Assembly: GCF_016909015.1 (NCBI RefSeq)
Contig: NZ_JAFBFA010000003.1
Coordinates: 182,849-246,848 of the forward strand
Source of the DNA: Gracilibacillus alcaliphilus
GTDB taxonomy: Bacteria > Bacillota > Bacilli > Bacillales > Amphibacillaceae
Reading direction: 5' to 3'
DNA length: 64,000 bases
A program made the position numbers and the translations under genes. Shown here in pieces: positions 51,704 to 61,112 of this stretch. Within the stretch, counting starts at the first letter, position 1. Each line of letters starts with the position of its first letter. The notes beneath the pieces were generated by a model that was given only the letters and a program-made list of their open reading frames with translations, ran no database searches and was not told the DNA's origin.

Positions 51704-52391
51704 AGTCTTCATCCTTTCTAGAAGCCTCCTGATCAATAACTCCATCTTTAAAAAGAATGATTCGATCTGCGAAACCAGCCGCAAAAATATCATGTGTTAC
51801 CATGATGATTGTCTGATTTTTTTCTCGATTGAACCTTGAGATTAGCCCCAGAATTTCTTCAGCTCTATTTCTATCTAAATTCCCTGTTGGTTCGTCAGCT
51901 AATAAAACGGAAGGACTATTGACAAGTGCTCTAGCTATAGCTACTCGTTGTTGTTGACCGCCACTCAGCAGATTAACACGTTTTTGGCCAAAGTCTTTTA
52001 ACCCGACAGAATCAAGTAACTTTAAAATGGTTTGATTCTTTTCTTTCGTTAAACTGCCATCTGCATGAAGTGGGAATGCTATGTTTTCTTCTACCGTTAA
52101 TGTAGGAAGGAGCTGATAATTTTGAAAAATAAACCCTATGTATTTTCTGCGAAATATGGTTCGTTCTTTTTCCGACATGATACTTAATTTGTTCTGATTT
52201 ATTACTATGTCTCCTTCTGTAGGTATGTCAAGACCGCCTAGAAGCTGGAGCAATGTACTTTTACCAGACCCACTTGGCCCCATTACAGCTACAAATTCTC
52301 CCTCTTCCACGGTCAAGTCAACACCTTTTAACACATGAGTTCTTTCCTGTCCTTGGATAAATTCCTTATTTAAACCTCTAACCTTAATCAT
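51672..52391 (-). CDS. ABC ATP-binding protein, MacB/LolD type
   Basis: 239-residue ATPase. Walker A GPSGSGKSTLLQLLGG, Q-loop IGFIFQNYQLLP, signature LLSGGQQQRVAIARALV, Walker B VLLADEPTGNLD and VTHD switch are complete; this pattern is specific for FtsX-type partners. ATG at 52391 follows GGAGGAG. First gene of ATPase, permease, padR. Confidence 0.93.
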   Translation of the reverse strand: MIKVRGLNKEFIQGQERTHVLKGVDLTVEEGEFVAVMGPSGSGKSTLLQLLGGLDIPTEGDIVINQNKLSIMSEKERTIFRRKYIGFIFQNYQLLPTLTVEENIAFPLHADGSLTKEKNQTILKLLDSVGLKDFGQKRVNLLSGGQQQRVAIARALVNSPSVLLADEPTGNLDRNRAEEILGLISRFNREKNQTIIMVTHDIFAAGFADRIILFKDGVIDQEASRKDEDYAKYLANFMA

Positions 52392-52408
52392 ATTTACTCC
52401 TCCACAAC

Positions 52409-52425
52409 TATATACTAAGTATATA
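52409..52425. promoter_or_regulatory. Probable PadR operator
   Basis: TATATACT-A-AGTATATA, perfect 8-base arms, 18 bases before the ATPase start. Its core ATACTAAGTAT recurs at 52520-52530. Confidence 0.72.
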
Positions 52426-52498
52426 TAATATTAAGGTATTCCCTTAAAAAAGTCTATAAATTTAGGTTTAAACCAAAGATGAAACAGGTAAATTTTAA

Positions 52499-52551
52499 AA
52501 AATCATGTACAAATCACACATACTAAGTATGCATTATTTATACATGATTTT
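52499..52551. repeat. Concentric inverted repeats
   Basis: AAAATCATGTACAAAT (52499-52514) and ATTTATACATGATTTT (52536-52551) are 15/16 complementary, and the palindrome CATACT-A-AGTATG (52519-52531) is centred on exactly the same base, 52525. The inner part contains the same ATACTAAGTAT as the putative PadR operator. Confidence 0.7.
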
Positions 52552-52709
52552 AATAGTTAGAATTGTATATTTTAGAAAAAGATATCAAATAATAGATGTT
52601 CTAATGTGAAATACCACCACGATTTCCTGATACGTCCTTGGATCTTCTCGATCTTGAGAAAGACAACCATTTAGAATCTTGATCATCCTTCAATCAACGC
52701 TATATCCTT

Positions 52710-52905
52710 TTAATTTGGCAGATTTAACTGCCACGATACACCGTAACGATCATTCAGCCAGCCGAATTTCTTATTGAAACGTAGTCACCTAATGGCATCA
52801 GAGCTTGTCCATCTGTCATAAACTTCTCATAACAGTTGATCGATTTCCGTTTTAGAATCACAAGTGATATAGATGGAAAATGCAGGGTAAAGGAAAACTG
52901 ATGTT
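52710..52905 (-). pseudogene. PhnB-like VOC protein, decayed 3' part
   Basis: Minus-strand pieces in different frames read FSIYITCDSKTEIDQLL, then MTDGQALMPLGDY, then FNKKFGWLNDRYGVSWQLNL to TAA at 52710. They match the second half of a PhnB/YjdN-like VOC protein; the first half is missing and at least two indels are present. Confidence 0.75.
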
Positions 52906-52976
52906 TTATATTATTGTCAATACATATAAATTCTTGTCCTTTGAAGGAGAAATTTTTTCTGTTGCCTGTCTTTTTG

Positions 52977-53936
52977 TCACTGCCACATTTCCACTCTCCC
53001 CCGAACTTCCTCTAATACTTCCTCCGGCATTTCTCTGACTTTAACGTCCTCTCCCAGAAAAAGCAGCCAATTGATCATTTCATTTACTGCTTCTTTATTA
53101 TTCACATCAACAAATGTTTTGAGAATAGCCATAGTTTGATAAGGATTCGTATAAGAAATCGAGACAGTTAACGGATGATATTTTTTGAACTGGGCTATTG
53201 CCTTTGGACCAAGATCAAGGATAAGATTGATCGCTTCTTTTTGCTGGCCCTGTTTTTCTAAAATTTTTTTCTTACTCATTCTTTTTTTAGCAAGATAAGG
53301 CCTCACATCCGTCAGATAATCTACAGGAATAATCTGCGTCTTTTCCTCTGTCAAATGGAACCCTTCAATCAGCCAATAGCTTTTTTCCCGATAAAGGTGC
53401 AGAAGGTAAATCGGATAAGACTTTATTTCCTCTGCTTCCTGTACAGTAACCCATAAATAGCTGTCCAAAAGCAGGTTTTGGATAAGCTGTTCCAGGATAG
53501 GATGTGGCAGGTCAGACAGATCAAGCAGGTCTGGGTTGTGAGGATTAGTCCCTTCAAAAAGCAGAATTTGATTTAAAAGTACCAGATCATCCTGTTGATT
53601 TTCAGAGATAAGTCCAAGTAATTTTTCTGCTAAAGATTGTCTGCTTGTTAAATAAGGCAGCTGCTGATTCCTGGTGGCCATAAAGGCAATAAAAAGGGCT
53701 TTAATTTCATTATCTGTGAACCGAACGGCAGGCAGTATCGAGTTATTCATAACAAAATAACCCCCATCCCTGCCAACTTCAGCAACAAGCGGCAGACCCA
53801 TCGCTTCAATTTCTTTAATGTCTCTAATAGCTGTCGAACGCGAGATATTAAATTCCTGCATAATTTCCGAAATGGTGAAACGGGAACGATTGTTGATATA
53901 TCGCATGATAATGTTAATTCGCTCAACTTTTTTCAT
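52977..53936 (-). CDS. HTH and WYL domain regulator (YafY type)
   Basis: 319-residue regulator. N-terminal winged helix INIIMRYINNRSRFTISEIM, FNISRSTAIRDIKEIEAMGL, PLVAEVGRDGGYFV; a middle and C-terminal WYL-type region (about 140-319, with SYWLIEGFHLTEEKTQIIPV). Divergent from a GyrI-like gene; the intergenic GTATCAAATGA repeat may bind it. WYL domains bind nucleic acid or small ligands. Confidence 0.88.
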   Translation of the reverse strand: MKKVERINIIMRYINNRSRFTISEIMQEFNISRSTAIRDIKEIEAMGLPLVAEVGRDGGYFVMNNSILPAVRFTDNEIKALFIAFMATRNQQLPYLTSRQSLAEKLLGLISENQQDDLVLLNQILLFEGTNPHNPDLLDLSDLPHPILEQLIQNLLLDSYLWVTVQEAEEIKSYPIYLLHLYREKSYWLIEGFHLTEEKTQIIPVDYLTDVRPYLAKKRMSKKKILEKQGQQKEAINLILDLGPKAIAQFKKYHPLTVSISYTNPYQTMAILKTFVDVNNKEAVNEMINWLLFLGEDVKVREMPEEVLEEVRGRVEMWQ

Positions 53937-53989
53937 AGAAGCCTCCTAAACAGTATCACTTTTTGACATGATTTAAGGGTAGTATAAAC

Positions 53990-54020
53990 GTATCAAATGA
54001 AAAGATAAATCATTTGGTAC
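53990..54020. promoter_or_regulatory. Inverted repeat between WYL regulator and GyrI-like gene
   Basis: GTATCAAATGA, nine bases, TCATTTGGTAC: arms pair at 10 of 11 positions. TTGACA at about 53963 may belong to the plus-strand promoter. Confidence 0.65.
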
Positions 54021-54047
54021 AATTTCTAAAAAAGGAAGGTAATGAAT

Positions 54048-54527
54048 ATGGCAAATTATAGCTTGGAAGAGAAAGACAGCTTTGTTGTTTTAGGTTTTGG
54101 AACAGAACTTAAGAGTGATTATACAGGTTACGCCGGCATCAATAAAGAGAAAGCAGGTTTTTGGGAGCAAGTTCAACAGGATGGCAGACTTGACGCATTA
54201 AAATCTGTCGCAGCAAATGACTATATTTTCGCTGTGAATGAAGCAGTGAATAACAAGATGATGTATTATGCCGGTGTCATGACAGAAGAGATACTACCAG
54301 AAGCAACACGAGTGATCCAATTTCCTCAAGGGGAATACCTTGTTGTGAAAGGTGAAGGGGAAACTGCGAAAGCATTGCGTGAGACACTTACTGGTATCGC
54401 CTTTGGACAGGCCTTGCCAGAAGCAAAAGAAGTTGCATATGTCGGTGGACCAAATACGACAGTTGAAATGGGACAAAGAGATGGCTTAGTTTTTGGTGAA
54501 ATGTGGATTCCAGTTGTGCGACAATAA
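54048..54527 (+). CDS. GyrI-like/effector-binding domain protein
   Basis: 159-residue stand-alone GyrI-like (AraC effector-binding) domain with the SHS2-type repeat pattern: SFVVLGFGTELKSDYTGYAG, YYAGVMTEEILPEATRVIQF, GEYLVVKGEGETAKALRETL. Such domains bind and may hydrolyse or sequester small electrophiles or drugs. ATG at 54048 follows AAGGAAGG. Divergent from the WYL regulator, which probably controls it; a terminator follows. Confidence 0.86.
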   Translation: MANYSLEEKDSFVVLGFGTELKSDYTGYAGINKEKAGFWEQVQQDGRLDALKSVAANDYIFAVNEAVNNKMMYYAGVMTEEILPEATRVIQFPQGEYLVVKGEGETAKALRETLTGIAFGQALPEAKEVAYVGGPNTTVEMGQRDGLVFGEMWIPVVRQ

Positions 54528-54533
54528 TACTGA

Positions 54534-54583
54534 AAGAAGAGCCTCATTTTGAAAAAGCTTCAACAAAATGGGGTTCTTCTCTG
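54534..54583 (+). terminator. Terminator after GyrI-like gene
   Basis: AGAAGAGCCTCATTTTG pairs with CAAAATGGGGTTCTTCT around about 12 bases (some G-T pairs). Confidence 0.8.
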
Positions 54584-54642
54584 TGAAACACTATAAAATA
54601 TTTGTTCAGCCACCAGCTGGATTTCGATAAGACGAGATTAAT

Positions 54643-55746
54643 CTATGAACCCCATACACGATCTGCTATTGTCACTACATGTTGGAGCTTATTCCATTGT
54701 TCTTTTTCTGTTAAAACATTTCCTTCTTCCGTACTAGCAAATCCGCATTGAGGACTTAAAGCTAATTTATCAAGATCGACATATTTTGTAGCTTCATGAA
54801 TTCTATCGACGATGGAATCTTGATCTTCTAACTTGCCCTTTTTAGAAGAGATAAGACCTAGTGTAATGATTTGATTTTCTTTTGTTGCATATTTTAGCGG
54901 TTCGAAATCACCACTGCGTTCATCATCATATTCTACCATTAGGTAATCATAATCCAACTGACCAAACAAGACTTCAGCAATTGGTCCATAGCTTCCTTCC
55001 GTTAAATGTTCCGATTTATAATTTCCACGGCAAATATGAACGTATGTCTTCATATCTTCGGGAGCAGCAGCTAATATTTCATTGGTTGCATACTTGAATA
55101 ATCGTAATGCTAGCTCTCTATCGATTCCCTTCACTTCTAATAAACCAAAATCCGAAAAGAATGAATTCCAAGCTGTATCATCAAAATGCAGATGTCTGCA
55201 GCCCGCTTCATATAACTTCGGTATTAATTCTTTATACATTTTTATAATATCGTCAAAAACCGCTTCCTCATTTGCGTAGAGTTCCCGCTCGGTTTCCGTT
55301 ACATCTCGATAAGTAATCAGGTTCGGACTAGGAATGGTCAGCTTCACTTCCACTCCATACTTCTTAGCAATTTCGTTCGTTGCTTTGAATTCTTCTATAA
55401 AGCGGTGCTCACCCAAGTTTATTTTTCCTGTAATGGAGAAGTTAATAGCATCTGTTTCTACATTGTTATGGAATACTAAAGGTCTGCTTTCCACCCTATC
55501 AATCCCTTCACACGCAGTGAAAAAGTCCAAATAGTACCACGCACGCCTAAACTCACCGTCTGTTACTACGTCAAGCCCTAATTCAGCCTGTTTGGCAATA
55601 ATTTTTTCAATTTCGATATTTTCAATGTTTGTTAATTCTGCATCGGTGATCTCTCCAGCCGCATGTCTTGCTCGTGCGTCCTTTAGCGACTGTGTTCTAA
55701 GAAGGCTGCCTACATGATCTGCTCGTATTGGTAAATGGTTTGTCAT
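54643..55746 (-). CDS. MetE-like methyltransferase (YxjG/YxjH type)
   Basis: 367-residue protein resembling the C-terminal catalytic barrel of cobalamin-independent methionine synthase. ADHVGSLLR at the start, VTDGEFRRAWYYLDF, the metal site around CRHLHFDDTAW, YVHICRGNY (second His/Cys), and SPQCGFAS with the last Cys. Proteins of this size (YxjG/YxjH) lack the N-terminal half and probably transfer methyl groups to homocysteine. ATG at 55746 follows AAAGGAG. I see no S-box leader although B. subtilis relatives have one. Confidence 0.88.
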   Translation of the reverse strand: MTNHLPIRADHVGSLLRTQSLKDARARHAAGEITDAELTNIENIEIEKIIAKQAELGLDVVTDGEFRRAWYYLDFFTACEGIDRVESRPLVFHNNVETDAINFSITGKINLGEHRFIEEFKATNEIAKKYGVEVKLTIPSPNLITYRDVTETERELYANEEAVFDDIIKMYKELIPKLYEAGCRHLHFDDTAWNSFFSDFGLLEVKGIDRELALRLFKYATNEILAAAPEDMKTYVHICRGNYKSEHLTEGSYGPIAEVLFGQLDYDYLMVEYDDERSGDFEPLKYATKENQIITLGLISSKKGKLEDQDSIVDRIHEATKYVDLDKLALSPQCGFASTEEGNVLTEKEQWNKLQHVVTIADRVWGS

Positions 55747-56095
55747 CTATATTCTCCTTTATTCAAGTAAAAGAACGGCTAACATTCTATGATTGGTGTC
55801 CATTCTATTGAATTAATGTAAGTTACGTCTACCTTTAAAATTAATATAACTCAATAACTCATTAAACTGCAATCATTTCAAAAAATTATTTTACTTTTGC
55901 AATAACTTATCCATCACATAGCTCTTTATTCATCCTGATTGAAAATAAATCTCCCCTTAAACAAGACATATCCAAGAAGAGAAACTTTTGCACTTTTATT
56001 TAACATACACAAAATCCGATTAGAAACATGTTACTGACATGTATTTCTTAACTACGTTTTTTATAACTGCGCTCTGTTGGAAAATGAATATCTGT
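55747..56095. other. Intergenic region before the MetE-like gene
   Basis: About 350 AT-rich bases. Searched by eye for S-box and T-box landmarks; none recognised. No supported ORF. Confidence 0.4.
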
Positions 56096-56965
56096 CTATC
56101 TATCTACATAACGGACAAGAAATTTCACAAGCTTCTCATGGACATGATTAGAGTCATGTCCAAGCCATATTAAATGTCCCCATGAATCAAGTAAACACAA
56201 TTGAGAGTCAGAAATTTGCTGATCAGCATAACAGGCATGTTGCAATGGAACTGCGCTATCATTTTTACTGTGCATGATGAGAGTCGGACAAGAAATGACC
56301 TGCAAGTGCTTGGCAGTGATATCTTTCGTTTGTGATAAATCTATTAAAAATCCATGTCCTGATCGCTGACGATTATTCATTCGGCGGATTTCATCCATAT
56401 CATTATCTGACATTTTGCTTTTTATTTCCTCATATGAAAGGTTACTAAAGGAAGGTGCCATCTGTTTAAACATAAACTTCGGAAAACCATTACTTATGTT
56501 TGAAACCAGTTTCCATGTGATTTTTTCCATAAATGGACGGAATACAACCTGAGCTATTTTGTATAAGTTATCTTTAGGCGTATGCCACTCATTTGTTACA
56601 GCACTTTGTAATGTTAATGTTTTGACCCTTTCCGGATAATGAGAAGCAAAATAAAGCCCGCTGGGGCCGCCAGCTGATACAGCAAGAAGATGTACCTTTC
56701 CAATTTCCAAATAATCCAATAACTTCACATAGTACTCACAAGCCTTGGACAAACTTTCTCCAATGGCCTTTGATGTTCTTCCATACCCTGCCCTTGAAGG
56801 TGTAATAATCTTAAAGCCACCAGTGATTAATGGGCGGTATCCAAATTCCTCATAACAATTGGAATGCCCACCATGCAGGACCAGAATTGGAATATCCCCT
56901 TCTCCTGTGACGGAATATTCAATGGTTCGCCCATCTACAGTGTACATTCCAATTTTTCTTTTCAT
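56096..56965 (-). CDS. Alpha/beta hydrolase
   Basis: 289-residue alpha/beta-hydrolase-fold enzyme. Oxyanion region ILVLHGGHSNCYEEF, nucleophile AVSAGGPSG (Ser about residue 103), acid in MHSKNDSAVP and His in SWGHLIWLGH. ATG at 56965 follows AAAGGGGAG. It starts 41 bases after the DUF523 gene and may share its transcript. Substrate unknown. Confidence 0.88.
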   Translation of the reverse strand: MKRKIGMYTVDGRTIEYSVTGEGDIPILVLHGGHSNCYEEFGYRPLITGGFKIITPSRAGYGRTSKAIGESLSKACEYYVKLLDYLEIGKVHLLAVSAGGPSGLYFASHYPERVKTLTLQSAVTNEWHTPKDNLYKIAQVVFRPFMEKITWKLVSNISNGFPKFMFKQMAPSFSNLSYEEIKSKMSDNDMDEIRRMNNRQRSGHGFLIDLSQTKDITAKHLQVISCPTLIMHSKNDSAVPLQHACYADQQISDSQLCLLDSWGHLIWLGHDSNHVHEKLVKFLVRYVDR

Positions 56966-57006
56966 TACCTTCTCCCCTTTAATAAACAGCAATTGATATA
57001 ACGACA

Positions 57007-57474
57007 TTATATGATATCATCCACATGATTGAGGAACTGTTCTTCTGAAAGGACTTGTACCCCGTTTCTTAACAATAAAGCCGCTGTAACTCCATTTCCA
57101 GCAATTTTTGTTCCTGAAAATTCGCCATTATATATCATTGTACTTCCACAGGATGGACTGTTTTCTTTAAGGACAACTACTTTAGCGTTAGCTTCCATCA
57201 CTTTTTTTAAGGTAATGCGTGCTCCTTTTAGATATTGGTCTGTGACATCTTCACCTGATTTTCCGATTACTTTAGCCTTCCCATCTAACACATCTCCTCC
57301 GTCACCGCCCACTATTTCGGCCGGCTCTCTAGGAGTTGAAAAACCACCAAGCAATTCTGGACATACAGGCATTGCTTTCTTCGCTTTAATTAGTTGGCTG
57401 ATCTTATGGTCTAAACAATCCGTCCCATCATATCTCACCTTTAATCCTGCTAAACAAGAACTTACTAGTATCAA
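57007..57474 (-). CDS. DUF523 family protein
   Basis: 155-residue DUF523 protein: VSSCLAGLKVRYDG at the start, PVCPELLGGFSTPREPAEI, and LKENSPSCGSTMIYNGEFSG. The conserved Cys residues (CLAG, CPE, SCGS) suggest a metal or thiol chemistry (2-thiouracil desulphurase related). TTG at 57474 follows GGGGGAG; an ATG at 57531 lies before this ribosome site. Family sure, role unsure. Confidence 0.88.
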   Translation of the reverse strand: MILVSSCLAGLKVRYDGTDCLDHKISQLIKAKKAMPVCPELLGGFSTPREPAEIVGGDGGDVLDGKAKVIGKSGEDVTDQYLKGARITLKKVMEANAKVVVLKENSPSCGSTMIYNGEFSGTKIAGNGVTAALLLRNGVQVLSEEQFLNHVDDII

Positions 57475-57599
57475 TGCTTCTCCCCCTTGTCTAGTGACAT
57501 CACACATTCCTTGCTGACATAGCCAGTACATTACGCGCTTCGCAAATAATCTTTAGTACACACATTAATAATTACAGGCAGGTTGTAAAAATACTATTT

Positions 57600-58495
57600 C
57601 TATTGGATAACATAAGGCAGCAGATAGTCCTTCATATACCATAAAGGCCTTGAAGTCTCATCTTTCATACTGCCTGTCAAAACAGTAACCAATTGATAGT
57701 CGGGTGCAACAATAATATACTGCCCTTCCAGTCCAGAGGCAAAGAAAATCCTGCCTATTTGATTGTCATATGTTAGATTCCACCAGTGATAAGCGTAGGA
57801 AGTACTCTCATCAACGTTAACCTTAGGACTTGTCGATTCCTCCACCCATTGGGAGGATACAATTTGTTTGGTTTTCCATCGCCCTTTGTCTAAATATAGC
57901 GTACCGATTTTTGACATATCCACAGTTGTCAGCGTTAACCCGAACCCGCCAATAGTTATATCTTGTCCATCGCAGTTCCACTTATAATTTGTAATACCAA
58001 GCGGTGTGAATAAATACTTCTCGGCAAACGCTTCTGTATGTAATCCAGTAGCTTTTTGTAAAATCGCACTTAACAAATGAGAAGAACCGCAGCTGTAGAC
58101 CATTTCTTTTCCAGGAGGTTGATCAATGGGTTGACTGAGCACGAAATCGACCCAATTTTTGCTGGGTATCATATCGTTATTACCCGGCCATTGTAACCCT
58201 GACGTCATGGTTAGCAGGTGCTTAATGGTGATCTTCTGTTTCCCTGTGTCTCTGCTTAATGCTGGAAAATAGTTGCTTAGCGGTATGTTGATATGTTCAA
58301 TGTATCCCTTTGTCTATTGCTATACCAATCAATATAGATAAAATACTTTTTGTAACAGAATATGTTTTGTGCTGCTTTTCCTTCATTTTTTGATTTCGGT
58401 AATATTCTACTATCACGGTATGATTGCTCATAATAAGGGTGCTATCCACTTTATCTTTTTTTTAGCTTCTTTTTAAAATTGTCTAGTGTTTTCAT
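57600..58495 (-). pseudogene. Serine hydrolase (class C beta-lactamase fold), frameshifted
   Basis: Pieces in successive frames: MKTLDNFKKKLKK from ATG 58495; then VDSTLIMSNHTVIVEYYRNQ ... SVTKSILSILIGIAIDKG with the catalytic SVTK; then YIEHINIPLSNYFPALSRDT and, in frame to 57600, TSGLQWPGN ... YSCGSSHLLSAIL (YxS/N box) ... ASGLEGQYI. The first break is in an A-run (about 58459), the second at a GGG near 58314. Otherwise full length and recognisable, so recently broken or mis-sequenced. Confidence 0.85.
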
Positions 58496-58738
58496 TTGTC
58501 TGGAAGCCCCCTTATTTTTTCAGTTCATAACCTGCTATAATTTTTTTCCGGTAATCACCTTTCTTACAATTTTCCTCATTTTCATCTTTCATCAAGCAAA
58601 TAACAATTTTTTCAATTATATGGTCATTTAACTTCATACTAAGGGTAATGTCTTCCTAGTGCAACTGTTAATAAACGGAACAGCCTTATTTTAAATTCTG
58701 GCCGTTATAGTTTTAGAAAAAAATGTACGGAACCATGA

Positions 58739-60976
58739 TTATTTTCCTCTCACATACTGTGCTGTAACGGATTGTCCTTCTTGGATCAGTTGCAGAGGCG
58801 TTCCTGCAAACATAATTTGTCCGCCTTTATGTCCTCCATCAGGGCCAAGATCGATAATCCAGTCTGCTTGTTTTATCACATCTAGGTTGTGCTCAACCAC
58901 AATAACAGAACTTCCATTGTCCACTAGATGGTTTAAGATGTGCAGCAGGTTGTCAATGTCCGACATATGCAAACCTGTAGTCGGTTCATCCAAAATATAG
59001 ACTTGCCCCTTGTGCTGTAACTCATCGGCCAGTTTAATCCGCTGGCATTCTCCTCCTGAAAGAGTGCTTAGCGGCTGTCCTAGTGTTAGATAGTCTAATC
59101 CTACCTCACATAGAGCTTGCAAAGGAGAAGAAATGTCGTCATTGAGAAAATGAAACGCCTCAGATACAGTCATGTCTAATACATCTGAGATAGATTTTCC
59201 ATTTAGCTTATATTGAAGCACATCCTCTCTGAATCGTTTTCCACGGCAGGTTTTACAAGTAGTTCTCGTCTCCTCAAGAAACGCAAGATCTGTATAAGTA
59301 ACCCCATTTCCCTGACATTCCGGGCAAGCACCTTTTGAATTAAAACTAAAAAGTGATTTACTTACCTGATTGGCATGTGAAAAAGCATCGCGAACATCAT
59401 CCATTATGCCGATATATGTCGCAGGGTTAGAGCGAATCGAGGTACCTACAGGCTTTTGGTCAATAACAATCGCCTCTGGATGCTGTGCTGCAAACTCATT
59501 AAAAATTAATGTGCTTTTTCCTGCCCCTGCCACACCGGTAATTACCGTCAACACACCAGTTGGAATAGAAGCAGTTAGGTTCTTTAGATTGTGTGCGGAA
59601 GCTTCAACAATAGGAAAGTACCCGCTGGGTTTGCGAGTGTTTATTTTTATCGACTGTTCCATCCGCATATATCTCCCAGTCAGTGTATCTGTATCATATA
59701 ATCCTGAAACACTGCCTTGATAAACAATTTCTCCTCCATCTGTTCCTGCCTGCGGGCCAACATCGACAATATGATCAGCAATGTTTATCACATCTCGATC
59801 ATGTTCTACTACAATCAACGTGTTTCCTTTGTCCCGAAGTTTTTCCAGCATCTGATTAAGTCTGTGTACATCCCGGGGATGCAATCCAATACTTGGTTCA
59901 TCGAAAATATAAAGCATATCCGTCAAGCTGCTGTTGAGATGTCGTATCATTTTCACACGCTGTGATTCACCACCCGATAACGAGGATGTTGTTCGGTTCA
60001 GTGTAAGATAATCAAGACCCATATCAGTAAGTGTCTGTAACCGGCCTAACACATTGGAAGTAATTGGTTTTGCTATTGGTTCCTTTATCGTTTCGATTAT
60101 CCTTGTCAATTGTCCTATTTCCATAGCAGCAAACGCAGCAATATTATAACCGTCGATTTTGCAATTTAATACTTCTTGATTTAACCGCGTACCATTACAT
60201 GCTGTGCAATGTGCTATCGTAATAAATTTTTTAACGTTATTTGATAATTGATGGAGCTCTTTTTTTAAGTACATACGTCTGAACCGGTCTACCACACCTT
60301 CAAAATACTTGACGGGTTCATTTGTTAAGGGCAGGACTATTTTTTTCTCTTTTCCATATAGTAACGTTTGCCACTCTGTGTTCGTGTAATCCATTAACCT
60401 TTTATCTGGATCAAATAGACCTGATACTAAATGTTTCTGCCAATACCAAGTCCCTACGGAGAACGTAGAAAACAAAACGGCCCCTTCATGAAGTGATTTT
60501 GTTCGATCGAATAACTTCTCTATATTGGGCTGAACCTTCTGTCCAATTCCATGACATTCTGGACACATCCCCTTAGGGTTGTTAAAGGAGAAGATATCAG
60601 ATTCACCAATGAAAGGTTTTCCAATACGTGAGAATAATAAGCGCAGCAATGAATAGATATCTGTAACTGTACCAAGTGTGGAACGTGAGTTGCTGGCCAA
60701 ACGTTTTTGGTCAATCACGACCGCAGGAGACAGATTTTCAATAGATAGTGCGTTTGGCTGACTATACTTCGGTAATCGGTTTTGAATATATGTGGTATAC
60801 GTCTGATTTAACTGACGCTGCGCTTCTTTACTGATGGTATCAAAGACTATTGATGACTTCCCTGATCCTGATACTCCTGTAAATATAGTGATTTTCCGCT
60901 TTGGAATTTGCAGTGAAACTGCCTTTAGATTATTTTCGTTTACTTCACGTAAGATGATATGAGTATGTTCATTCAT
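58739..60976 (-). CDS. UvrA-like ABC protein (short, drug-resistance type)
   Basis: 745-residue protein with two UvrA-type ABC halves. First half: TGVSGSGKSSIVFDT (Walker A), CPECHGIG zinc module, SSLSGGESQRVKM (signature), YIFDEPSIGLHP. Second: TGVAGAGKSTLIFN, CPECQGNG and CKTCRGKR, LSTLSGGECQRIKLAD, YILDEPTTGLH. True UvrA has about 940 residues; this shorter class is linked to resistance against DNA-binding drugs (for example DrrC). ATG at 60976 follows GGAGG. Divergent from a WYL regulator with a shared palindrome. Confidence 0.92.
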   Translation of the reverse strand: MNEHTHIILREVNENNLKAVSLQIPKRKITIFTGVSGSGKSSIVFDTISKEAQRQLNQTYTTYIQNRLPKYSQPNALSIENLSPAVVIDQKRLASNSRSTLGTVTDIYSLLRLLFSRIGKPFIGESDIFSFNNPKGMCPECHGIGQKVQPNIEKLFDRTKSLHEGAVLFSTFSVGTWYWQKHLVSGLFDPDKRLMDYTNTEWQTLLYGKEKKIVLPLTNEPVKYFEGVVDRFRRMYLKKELHQLSNNVKKFITIAHCTACNGTRLNQEVLNCKIDGYNIAAFAAMEIGQLTRIIETIKEPIAKPITSNVLGRLQTLTDMGLDYLTLNRTTSSLSGGESQRVKMIRHLNSSLTDMLYIFDEPSIGLHPRDVHRLNQMLEKLRDKGNTLIVVEHDRDVINIADHIVDVGPQAGTDGGEIVYQGSVSGLYDTDTLTGRYMRMEQSIKINTRKPSGYFPIVEASAHNLKNLTASIPTGVLTVITGVAGAGKSTLIFNEFAAQHPEAIVIDQKPVGTSIRSNPATYIGIMDDVRDAFSHANQVSKSLFSFNSKGACPECQGNGVTYTDLAFLEETRTTCKTCRGKRFREDVLQYKLNGKSISDVLDMTVSEAFHFLNDDISSPLQALCEVGLDYLTLGQPLSTLSGGECQRIKLADELQHKGQVYILDEPTTGLHMSDIDNLLHILNHLVDNGSSVIVVEHNLDVIKQADWIIDLGPDGGHKGGQIMFAGTPLQLIQEGQSVTAQYVRGK

Positions 60977-61002
60977 CTTCTGCTCAACCTCCTATATAAC
61001 GG

Positions 61003-61032
61003 ATAATAGCACTGGCATACATGTGCTATTAT
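61003..61032. promoter_or_regulatory. Operator between uvrA-like and WYL genes
   Basis: ATAATAGCAC, ten bases, GTGCTATTAT: perfect 10-base arms, 27 bases before the UvrA-like start. Likely repressor site. Confidence 0.75.
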
Positions 61033-61112
61033 TACTATACATAACTATTCTTGACATCTTGTGTCTTATTTTATTAAATAGTTATAATAAATCGATGAAA
61101 AGGGTGAGGTTG

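Noticed and set aside
55747..55900. S-box or T-box leader before the MetE-like gene
   Set aside because: Expected from Bacillus relatives, but none of the conserved blocks are visible by eye.
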